Source of the DNA: Oscillospiraceae bacterium
GTDB taxonomy: Bacteria; Bacillota; Clostridia; Oscillospirales; Ruminococcaceae
Direction of reading: 5' to 3'
DNA: 8,042 nucleotides
Assembly (NCBI GenBank): GCA_017483405.1
Contig: JAFUWP010000354.1
Span: forward strand, 1-8,042
Within the stretch, counting starts at the first letter, position 1; each line of letters begins with the position of its first letter. The notes beneath the pieces are model-generated. The model searched no databases and had not been told where the DNA came from. It saw only the letters and a program-made list of their open reading frames with translations. Positions 1 to 4,816 of the stretch are shown here, piece after piece. The translations under genes and the position numbers were made by a program.

Positions 1-1
1 C

Positions 2-685
2 CTCCTGACTGTTCAGACAACAGTCACAACAACCACTACTACAGCATCCACCACAACAACGACTACTACCGTAAAATCCGAAGGGACAAGCACAACAGCA
101 TCCACTGTCAAGAGCAATTATGATATTCCGACAGATGTCAGAACAATGCTCGATAATGCCAAGCTTACCGCTGGTATCAGACACATTGATGTCAAAAACC
201 GTCAGAACGGCCTGCCCTACACGACAGACCCCGACCTCAAGAACGGCATCACCCTGACTGATAAGGATTACGAAATCATCGAGAAATTTGCCGCTGAACA
301 CTTCACCGATGACATGACAATGTCCGAACGTCTCTACGTCACATGGTGGTGGATTCACTGCAATGTCGATTATGCTTATGCAGGTGCAAAATGGAATACG
401 ATTTCCGGTAAATCCTATGTAGATGCTATCTTCAATTACAAAATGGGTCAGTGCGTACAGTATAACGGCGCGATGGCCGCTGTACTCGCTTACTATGGCT
501 TTGATGTCTACATGGTTAAAGGCTGGGTTTATCCGGCTACAAAATCCGGTCAGCACTACTGGACGGAAGTCATGATTGACGGCAAGAGATACTATGTCGA
601 AACCGGCAACCGCGGAAAGAACGGCGACAAATGGCAGTATTTCTTCATCGATGCCGAAAAAGTAGACTATACCGCTACTACCTGA
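2..685 (+). CDS. Exported transglutaminase-like domain protein, C-terminal part (5' end outside window)
   Basis: The frame is open from the window edge, so the gene starts upstream and 227 residues are visible. The first ~45 residues are a Thr/Ser-rich linker (runs of ACA/ACT/ACC codons), typical of spacers between modules of secreted Ruminococcus proteins. The rest matches a transglutaminase-like cysteine-protease fold. GQCVQYNGA carries the presumed catalytic Cys (codon 452-454), and HYWTEV, about 34 residues later, carries the His. The third catalytic position, usually Asp in a VD-P context, reads YVETGN here, so Glu would take that role. Family members act as cysteine peptidases or cross-linking or structural proteins on the cell surface; the substrate cannot be told. 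No C-terminal dockerin is present, and any signal peptide or other module lies upstream. An internal ATG at 146 is not a credible start because the linker is continuous through it. A terminator follows 20 bases after the stop. Confidence 0.85.
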   Translation, partial: LLTVQTTVTTTTTTASTTTTTTTVKSEGTSTTASTVKSNYDIPTDVRTMLDNAKLTAGIRHIDVKNRQNGLPYTTDPDLKNGITLTDKDYEIIEKFAAEHFTDDMTMSERLYVTWWWIHCNVDYAYAGAKWNTISGKSYVDAIFNYKMGQCVQYNGAMAAVLAYYGFDVYMVKGWVYPATKSGQHYWTEVMIDGKRYYVETGNRGKNGDKWQYFFIDAEKVDYTATT

Positions 686-704
686 TTCTGAATCACAAAA
701 ATAT

Positions 705-739
705 ATCTGCTGTATGAATCCCATACAGCAGATTTTTTT
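705..739. terminator. Bidirectional intrinsic terminator between convergent genes
   Basis: A 12-bp perfect stem (705-716 with 722-733) closes a 5-base loop. It is followed by seven T on the plus strand. On the minus strand the hairpin is followed by an AT-rich tract with a T run (complement of 696-704). It can end both the transglutaminase-like gene and the convergent cohesin-dockerin gene, whose stop codon lies just two bases beyond the T run. Confidence 0.9.
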
Positions 740-740
740 G

Positions 741-1544
741 TCATATCAGGCCGACAATCTTTTTCATAATCATGAGGGAATCTGCCGAATCCGGCACACC
801 ATTGCCGTTCAGGTCAGCGGCCTTCACCTGCAATGCAGAAAGTTCTTCCTTTCCGAGTATTGCCTTATTGACGGTAATTGCATCCAGAATATCAACAGAA
901 CCATCCAGATTTGCATCTCCGAGAAGATATTCCGGTTCGGGTTCAGTAGTCGGCTGAGGGGTATCTTCGGCCGGTGTGATGGCAATCTTCCCGTCATTCC
1001 ACAGAACAGAACCGCTTTCCGCATAATTGGTATTCGTTCCGTAATTGTACCATACATGCGTTTTAGAAGCATCCGAAGGCGATTCCGTCAGATAACGGAT
1101 GGTATATACATCCCCTGCCTGCGCATTTTCCGGAATCTTCACCAGCAAAAGCAGGATATTGGAATTTTCATAATAATAAACCGATGTGCTCGCCCATGTC
1201 AGCCATGCATAACTATCCGAAGCCGGTATAATGGCACTGGACATATCCATCGAAATGGATTCTCCGTAAAGGTCAGCATAACTGCTCCTTGTCACGATGC
1301 TGAACCGACACCGGCTGTCTACATCAATGCCGAATTCCACGGCATTCAGATTGACATTCTGCGCAAGGCGGACAAATATCGGCACTTCATAATCGTTATC
1401 CTCTAATTTTGTCAGGCTGACATCTTTCTGGTCGATGGATACTGTAATATCAAACTTTGCGGAGGCCTGCACCGGAGCACTCACCGCACATACCGCAAGT
1501 CCGGAAACAAGCAGAGCTGTTTGTTTTTTCAGGTTATGTTTCAT
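741..1544 (-). CDS. Secreted cohesin-like plus dockerin type I protein (possible small adaptor scaffoldin)
   Basis: A 267-residue protein. Residues 1-28 form a Sec signal peptide (Lys-rich start, hydrophobic core, AxA cleavage site near VQASA). Residues ~30-190 look like a cohesin-type beta-sandwich: EVPIFVRL, LNAVEFGIDVD, ILLLLVKIPENAQAGD and a closing NDGKIAI strand. A Pro/Glu/Thr linker (~194-206) leads to a C-terminal dockerin (207-267) with two calcium loops. The first has Asp210, Asn212, Asp214 and Asp221; the second has Asp244, Asn246, Asn248 and Asp255. The positions usually read for cohesin recognition (10 and 11 of each loop) are Ile-Leu and Ser-Ala. This is the layout of adaptor scaffoldins such as ScaC of Ruminococcus flavefaciens, which dock on a larger scaffold and display a different cohesin. 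The sandwich is divergent and could instead be a related carbohydrate-binding or X-type module. The start is supported by AAGGAG eight bases upstream. It is a single-gene unit with its own promoter. Confidence 0.82.
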   Translation of the reverse strand: MKHNLKKQTALLVSGLAVCAVSAPVQASAKFDITVSIDQKDVSLTKLEDNDYEVPIFVRLAQNVNLNAVEFGIDVDSRCRFSIVTRSSYADLYGESISMDMSSAIIPASDSYAWLTWASTSVYYYENSNILLLLVKIPENAQAGDVYTIRYLTESPSDASKTHVWYNYGTNTNYAESGSVLWNDGKIAITPAEDTPQPTTEPEPEYLLGDANLDGSVDILDAITVNKAILGKEELSALQVKAADLNGNGVPDSADSLMIMKKIVGLI

Positions 1545-1579
1545 GTCTCGTTCTCCTTTTCTTTTTGTATTTCTTTTTT

Positions 1580-1608
1580 ATTTTATCATAGATGACGGAA
1601 GATTGCAA
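1580..1608 (-). promoter_or_regulatory. Promoter of the cohesin-dockerin gene
   Basis: On the minus strand TTGCAA (1603-1608) is separated by 17 bases from TAAAAT (1580-1585), about 35 bases upstream of the start codon. A TATGAT hexamer overlaps the -10 area (1584-1589) at a less suitable spacing. The promoter diverges from the transporter promoter across a short AT-rich region. Confidence 0.6.
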
Positions 1609-1665
1609 GTAGTTTCAGAGATTTATTTTTTTCCAGCAGAACCGCCGGAGATTTCTCAAAAAATA

Positions 1666-1694
1666 TTGACAAACCTGCCGAGCTGTGCTATAAT
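1666..1694 (+). promoter_or_regulatory. Consensus SigA promoter of the formate/nitrite transporter gene
   Basis: TTGACA (1666-1671), a 17-base spacer and TATAAT (1689-1694) are a perfect match to the vegetative consensus. An extended -10 TG sits at 1686-1687. Transcription should begin near 1701, placing the following dyad repeats in the initially transcribed region. Such a strong promoter next to operator-like repeats suggests control by repression. Confidence 0.9.
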
Positions 1695-1702
1695 ATTCAA
1701 AG

Positions 1703-1742
1703 TATGTTATTTTTTTAACAAGATATGTTATTTTTTTAACAA
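1703..1742 (+). promoter_or_regulatory. Tandem 19-bp dyad repeats, Rex-like operator
   Basis: Two identical copies of a 19-base element (1703-1721 and 1724-1742) lie 21 bases apart, about two helical turns, between the -10 box and the Shine-Dalgarno sequence. Each contains the dyad TGTTA-N6-TAACA. The right half TTAACAA matches the clostridial Rex operator half-site exactly. Against TTGTTAA-N4-TTAACAA, 12 of 14 fixed positions fit. Rex is a repressor released by a high NADH/NAD+ ratio, and binding here would block the promoter just upstream. A Crp/Fnr-family regulator with a TGTTA-N6-TAACA site is an alternative. The regulator assignment is inference; the repeat itself is plain in the sequence. 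Confidence 0.6.
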
Positions 1743-1756
1743 AGGAGTCATGATTC

Positions 1757-2422
1757 ATGAAATTAGAAAGTTTTAAAAGCATCTTCTCCAAAGCCGTTCT
1801 CTCCGGTATCCTGATTGGCATCGGCGGAACTGTCTATCTCGCAGTGGAAAATAAATATCTCGGAGGGTTTCTGTTCAGTCTGGGACTGTTCACGATTCTG
1901 CGATATGGTTTCGCTCTCTATACCGGAAAAGTCGGCTACATTCCGGAACGAAAGCCGATTTATCTGAGAGAAGTCGGCATCACTCTGCTGGGGAACATCA
2001 TCGGCACGGGCATCACCGCGATATTGATTCGCCTTTCCCGAACTGGTGCGATTGTTCATGAAAATGCCCTCAATGCCATGCATACCAAAATGGGGGACGG
2101 GTTCGCAAGCCGGCTGATTCTGGGGCTGTTCTGCGGTCTGCTGATGTTCATCGCTGTCGATAACGGCAACCGGTGCAAAGCCGAAAAACAGGATATGTCC
2201 TTTGTATTCGGCACGGTTCTGCCGATTATGGTGTTTATCTTCTGCGGATTCAATCATTCTGTAGCGGACTGCTTTTATTTCTTTTCGGCGATAGATTCGC
2301 CGGAGATGGTTCTGTCAGGCATCGGCTATATCCTGACGGTTGTAGTTGGCAACGCGCTCGGCGGTATGCTGATTCCGCTGGGGATGAAGCTGTTTGACAA
2401 AGCTGACAAAAAAACCTCATAA
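1757..2422 (+). CDS. Formate/nitrite transporter (FNT) family protein
   Basis: A 221-residue integral membrane protein with about six hydrophobic segments (roughly 12-30, 36-55, 73-92, 118-135, 150-166, 187-208). Family marks are ALYTGKVG after the second segment, corresponding to the L-F-T loop of FocA/NirC, GFNHSVAD (164-171) with the central pore His (His167, the counterpart of FocA His209), and GNALGG (198-203). FNT proteins form pentamers of separate channels passing formate, nitrite, lactate or hydrosulfide; which one is carried here cannot be read from sequence. In a fermenting anaerobe formate export is the plainest guess. The protein is clearly shorter than FocA (~285 residues), mainly at the termini and loops. 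The start has AAAGGAG nine bases upstream. A competing ATG at 1750 opens only an eight-codon frame. It is a single-gene unit bounded by its own promoter and terminator. Confidence 0.85.
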   Translation: MKLESFKSIFSKAVLSGILIGIGGTVYLAVENKYLGGFLFSLGLFTILRYGFALYTGKVGYIPERKPIYLREVGITLLGNIIGTGITAILIRLSRTGAIVHENALNAMHTKMGDGFASRLILGLFCGLLMFIAVDNGNRCKAEKQDMSFVFGTVLPIMVFIFCGFNHSVADCFYFFSAIDSPEMVLSGIGYILTVVVGNALGGMLIPLGMKLFDKADKKTS

Positions 2423-2429
2423 ATCAGAC

Positions 2430-2475
2430 GAAATCGTTTATTTCTGCTGAAAACGGGAATAAACGATTTCTTTTA
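2430..2475 (+). terminator. Intrinsic terminator after the FNT gene
   Basis: A 13-bp perfect AT-rich stem (2430-2442 with 2458-2470) encloses a 15-base loop and is followed by a T-rich tract (2468-2474). It begins eight bases after the transporter stop and separates it from the next promoter, whose -35 box starts ten bases downstream of the stem. Confidence 0.8.
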
Positions 2476-2479
2476 TGAT

Positions 2480-2508
2480 TTGACAAATGACAGATTTTAT
2501 GCTATAAT
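2480..2508 (+). promoter_or_regulatory. Consensus SigA promoter of the ccdA-tlpA-HMA-DUF1540 unit
   Basis: TTGACA (2480-2485), a 17-base spacer and TATAAT (2503-2508), with an extended -10 TG at 2500-2501, perfectly match the consensus. The predicted start near 2515 leaves only about 15 bases of leader before the chosen start codon, just enough for the ribosome binding site. Confidence 0.9.
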
Positions 2509-2515
2509 AGATTTG

Positions 2516-2523
2516 AGGTGAGG
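2516..2523 (+). promoter_or_regulatory. Ribosome binding site that decides the ccdA start
   Basis: AGGTGAGG lies six bases upstream of ATG 2530. The in-frame GTG at 2518 sits inside this site and would give an almost leaderless mRNA, so ATG 2530 is preferred. Confidence 0.7.
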
Positions 2524-2529
2524 ACAGCT

Positions 2530-3156
2530 ATGCAGTATCTGGTGACTTTTTTAGAAGGAATTGTTTCGTTTATTTCCCCCTGTATGCTTCCTCTGCTTCC
2601 GGTATATGTCATGTATTTTTCCGGAAATCAGAAAAGCCGATGGCATACCCTCGCAAATGCCGGTGTCTTCGTGCTCGGATTCATGCTGATTTTCACTGCT
2701 ATGGGACTGTTCGCCGGAACGCTCGGCGGTCTGCTGACGGCTCATGCCCTGCTGGTTAAAATCATCTGCGGAGGAATCATGATACTGCTCGGACTGAGCT
2801 ATCTGGGACTGTTTCAGATTCCCTTTCTGAAAGGCTATTCCGGAAAAGTCGAAATTACAGGGCTGTTTTCTTCTTTTATGTTCGGGATTATCTATGCCGT
2901 GAATTTAACGCCGTGCATCGGGGTGTTTCTGGGTTCTGCGCTGATGATGGCATCCGTTTCGGCAAATGCCGGAAAAGGTGCTGTTCTGCTGATACTCTAT
3001 TCGCTGGGGCTGGGGATTCCGTTCCTGATTTCGGCGGTATTGATTCATGAACTGGAAATGACATTTGATTTCATCAAGAAAAATTATCACATTATCAATA
3101 AAATATCCGGTGTATTTCTGATACTCGCCGGCATTGCCGTGATGATTTTTTTATAA
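2530..3156 (+). CDS. ccdA: CcdA-type membrane thiol-disulfide transporter
   Basis: A 208-residue membrane protein of the CcdA/DsbD transmembrane family with about six segments. Its two redox Cys lie in the family's Pro-Cys settings: FISPC (Cys18) in the first segment and NLTPC (Cys129) in the fourth, the symmetric pair that relays electrons from cytoplasmic thioredoxin across the membrane. Length is usual for the short CcdA form without extra thioredoxin domains. The next gene, 19 bases downstream, encodes a membrane-anchored thioredoxin-fold protein, its expected partner. No cytochrome c synthesis genes (ResB/ResC type) or CXXCH haem-binding protein occur in the window. Its job is therefore more likely reduction of exported or metal-binding thiols than cytochrome maturation; this last point is inference. 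It is the first gene of a four-gene unit. Confidence 0.88.
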   Translation: MQYLVTFLEGIVSFISPCMLPLLPVYVMYFSGNQKSRWHTLANAGVFVLGFMLIFTAMGLFAGTLGGLLTAHALLVKIICGGIMILLGLSYLGLFQIPFLKGYSGKVEITGLFSSFMFGIIYAVNLTPCIGVFLGSALMMASVSANAGKGAVLLILYSLGLGIPFLISAVLIHELEMTFDFIKKNYHIINKISGVFLILAGIAVMIFL

Positions 3157-3175
3157 TCTTTGAGGAGAGACATCC

Positions 3176-3754
3176 ATGAAAAAAGGTAAAACTCTGCTGA
3201 TTTTATCCGCATTGCTGATAGTTCTGCTCGGCGGTGCAGGACTGGCCTATTCCCGATTAAGTACAGATACTGCTCCGGAAAGCGTTTCCGAAACGGAACA
3301 GATACAGGAAAATCAGGAATCACAAAATTCTGAACTGCCCTTTGCTCCGGATTTCACGTTTCTGAACGCTGACGGCGAAGAAATCCGGCTCGCTGACCTG
3401 ACCGGAAAGCCCGTTCTGCTCAACTTCTGGGCGACATGGTGTCCGCCGTGCCGTGAGGAAATGCCTCATTTCGAGAAGGCCTATTCCGAATACGGCGAAA
3501 CTGTACAGTTCCTGATGATGAACGAAACTGACGGCGTTCGCGATACTGTCGATTCTGCAAAGGAATTCCGCGAGGAAAACAGCTATACATTCCCTGTTTA
3601 TTTCGATACCAAAGGCGAAGGCGCAAGAGCATATTCCGTGCTGTCGATTCCGCTGACGGTCTTTCTTGATGCCGAAGGCCGGCTTGTTTATCAGCATATC
3701 GGCGCACTGACCGAAGAAGAATTGTTCTCCATGCTGGAACGCCAGATAAATTAA
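3176..3754 (+). CDS. TlpA/ResA-like anchored thioredoxin-fold protein
   Basis: A 192-residue protein. Residues 5-26 form an uncleaved anchor or signal segment (no lipobox Cys), followed by an acidic Gln/Glu/Ser-rich tether (~33-53). The thioredoxin fold of the TlpA/AhpC-TSA type begins at FAPDFTFLNADG. The active site is NFWATWCPPC (Cys89, Cys92), and the cis-Pro loop is SIPLTVFLD (Pro159). The catalytic domain would face outside the cell and take electrons from the CcdA protein encoded just upstream, as ResA and TlpA do. GAGGAGAGA lies a few bases before the start. The natural substrate is unknown; the HMA and DUF1540 genes downstream point to Cys-rich metal-binding targets, which is an inference. 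Confidence 0.88.
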   Translation: MKKGKTLLILSALLIVLLGGAGLAYSRLSTDTAPESVSETEQIQENQESQNSELPFAPDFTFLNADGEEIRLADLTGKPVLLNFWATWCPPCREEMPHFEKAYSEYGETVQFLMMNETDGVRDTVDSAKEFREENSYTFPVYFDTKGEGARAYSVLSIPLTVFLDAEGRLVYQHIGALTEEELFSMLERQIN

Positions 3755-3772
3755 AAAATGCAAACACTACAG

Positions 3773-3779
3773 AAAGGAG
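3773..3779 (+). promoter_or_regulatory. Ribosome binding site that decides the HMA-protein start
   Basis: AAAGGAG lies eight bases before ATG 3788, the start that gives a standard ~71-residue HMA protein. The in-frame ATG at 3758, four bases after the previous stop, would translate through this site and has no Shine-Dalgarno sequence of its own. Confidence 0.75.
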
Positions 3780-3787
3780 TGATTCCC

Positions 3788-4003
3788 ATGCAGGAAATCA
3801 TCTTGAAAATCAACGGCATGATGTGTTCCCATTGTGAAGCCAATGTCAAAAAACGTCTCGAAGCGTTCCCGAAGGTTGCCGAAGCTGTTCCCAGCCATAC
3901 TGAAAATCAGGCTGTCATCAAGCTCAATGCTGAACTCACCGTACAGGAACTCGATGCCCTCAAACAGGCTGTCACCGATGCCGGCTATCAGATTGCCGAT
4001 TAA
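3788..4003 (+). CDS. CopZ/MerP-like heavy-metal-associated (HMA) domain protein
   Basis: A 71-residue single-domain protein. The metal-binding loop GMMCSHC (residues 10-16; Cys13 and Cys16) fits the GMxCxxC signature. The rest fits the beta-alpha-beta-beta-alpha-beta fold: an IILKI first strand, the ANVKKRLEA helix, an NQAVIKLN strand, the ALKQAVTDAG helix and a final short strand. Such domains bind Cu(I), Zn(II) or Hg(II) and hand it to P-type ATPases or sensors. No signal peptide is present, so it should be cytoplasmic. No metal ATPase or CsoR-type regulator lies in the window. It is third in the ccdA-tlpA unit, 33 bases after the thioredoxin-like gene, with no terminator between. The metal cannot be told from sequence. 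Confidence 0.88.
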   Translation: MQEIILKINGMMCSHCEANVKKRLEAFPKVAEAVPSHTENQAVIKLNAELTVQELDALKQAVTDAGYQIAD

Positions 4004-4099
4004 AAAAAATTTCAAAAATTTCATGTATCATTTTGCAGATGCCGGATATACTATCTTCAGTTCCGGAACAAAATATTTTCACAAGAGGTATCTGCTGTT

Positions 4100-4285
4100 A
4101 TGAACGAAATGAAGAAAAACTCCAATATCAAATGTACAGTTGCCCAGTGCCGAAACAACATGGTGACAGAAGACTACTGCTGTCTGGACTGCATTCATGT
4201 CGGTACGCACGAAGCTGACCCCACTGTACCAGAATGTGTAGACTGTAATTCTTTTGTCAGAAGAACTGACGGCATCATGGATTAA
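4100..4285 (+). CDS. Small Cys-rich DUF1540-type protein
   Basis: A 61-residue protein with seven Cys (12, 17, 27, 28, 31, 46, 49). IKCTVAQCRNN near the N-terminus, the Cys cluster YCCLDC and the final CVDCNSF resemble the DUF1540 pattern of small clostridial proteins, which are presumed to bind metal but are uncharacterised. His34 and His38 could add ligands. No signal peptide or membrane segment is present. The ribosome binding site is weak (AGAGG at 4084-4088, 11 bases upstream); ATG 4109 is a possible alternative with no better site. No convincing promoter is seen in the 96-base gap after the HMA gene and a strong terminator follows, so it is probably the last gene of the ccdA unit. The family match is from the Cys spacing and flanking residues seen by eye. 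Confidence 0.75.
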   Translation: MNEMKKNSNIKCTVAQCRNNMVTEDYCCLDCIHVGTHEADPTVPECVDCNSFVRRTDGIMD

Positions 4286-4297
4286 CATCGGAAAAAC

Positions 4298-4341
4298 CGG
4301 CTGTCTCTCCGCATTCTGCTGAGGGACAGCCGTTATTTTTT
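4298..4341 (+). terminator. Intrinsic terminator of the ccdA-DUF1540 unit
   Basis: A 12-bp GC-rich stem (4298-4309 with 4321-4332, one T-G wobble) encloses an 11-base loop and is followed by TTATTTTTT. It starts 12 bases after the DUF1540 stop codon. Confidence 0.9.
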
Positions 4342-4415
4342 GGATATTCTGCACAAAAAAACTATCTTGAAAGAAAGCAAAACAGAGAAAGAATCTGCAA
4401 ATTTTACAAAAACTA

Positions 4416-4444
4416 TTGAGATATATCCAAAAATAAGTTATACT
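4416..4444 (+). promoter_or_regulatory. Probable promoter of ireB
   Basis: TTGAGA (4416-4421), a 17-base spacer and TATACT (4439-4444) form a good SigA-type promoter. An overlapping TATAAT at 4444-4449 lacks a properly spaced -35 box. The interval 4342-4489 otherwise holds only A-rich sequence. Confidence 0.65.
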
Positions 4445-4489
4445 ATAATGGGTAGATTTTTTATAAGCATATAAGGAGGGGTATTTTTT

Positions 4490-4735
4490 ATGTCTGACAA
4501 AACTATGATTTTCTCTATGGATGACAATGAAGAACTGAAACTCAAGGAAACACTGGCTATCGTCTATGATGCTCTTGTTCAGAAGGGCTATAATCCGATT
4601 AATCAGATTGTGGGTTATATTCTGTCGGAAGACCCGACTTACATAACCACACACAACAATGCCAGAAACCTGATTCGCCATATCGACAGGGATGAGCTTT
4701 TACAGGCACTTGTCAAGTCGTATCTGAAACACTGA
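4490..4735 (+). CDS. ireB: IreB (UPF0297) family regulatory phosphoprotein
   Basis: An 81-residue protein of the usual family length. Recognisable stretches are TMIFSMDD at the N-terminus, the central [20 protein letters not shown] and the C-terminal [22 protein letters not shown]. In Enterococcus faecalis IreB is phosphorylated on N-terminal Thr residues by the PASTA kinase IreK and influences cephalosporin resistance; Thr5 here lies in the comparable region. In many Firmicutes this gene heads an ireB-ruvX-DUF1292 operon, but here the next gene is a deacetylase, so that linkage is broken. AAGGAGG (4473-4479) lies ten bases upstream of the start. The identification is firm; a signalling role in this organism is by analogy. 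Confidence 0.92.
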   Translation: MSDKTMIFSMDDNEELKLKETLAIVYDALVQKGYNPINQIVGYILSEDPTYITTHNNARNLIRHIDRDELLQALVKSYLKH

Positions 4736-4816
4736 GCATATTTCAGGGCATTTGTGCATATACTGTTTCTGCGGTGCTTTCACCGCGGAATTTCACAGGA
4801 AAAGAGCGAATGTTTC

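Noticed and set aside
14..115. ACA/ACT/ACC-rich start of the window as a CRISPR or tandem repeat array
   Set aside because: It is in frame with the following domain and encodes a Thr/Ser linker. No regular repeat-spacer unit exists, only short recurring stretches such as ACAGCATCCAC.
714..1406. Long plus-strand open frame opposite the cohesin-dockerin gene
   Set aside because: It is antisense to a gene with signal peptide, dockerin and ribosome binding site. Its own translation is Arg/Ile/Cys-rich without a recognisable fold and has no Shine-Dalgarno sequence.
1545..1700. Riboswitch or small RNA in the divergent region
   Set aside because: The region is accounted for by two promoters and a short AT-rich leader. 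No conserved riboswitch core or stable long hairpin is visible.
1705..1742. The tandem dyads upstream of the FNT gene as RNA hairpins or an attenuator
   Set aside because: Each could form only a 5-bp A/U-rich stem, too weak for attenuation; position and symmetry fit a DNA operator better.
1750..1776. ATG two bases after the ribosome binding site of the FNT gene, opening an eight-codon frame
   Set aside because: Spacing to AAAGGAG is too short and the frame ends at once. ATG 1757 has good spacing and starts a conserved protein.
2518..2529. GTG start for ccdA
   Set aside because: It lies inside the ribosome binding site and about three bases from the predicted transcription start; ATG 2530 fits better.
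4079..4681. 200-codon minus-strand open frame across the DUF1540 and ireB genes
   Set aside because: It spans two well-supported genes, a terminator and a promoter on the other strand, and its composition is not protein-like.
4771..4786. Six-bp perfect hairpin with a CTTT loop between ireB and the deacetylase gene
   Set aside because: There is no T run after it, so it is not an intrinsic terminator, and it is too small to call a regulatory RNA. It might slightly affect translation of the deacetylase.
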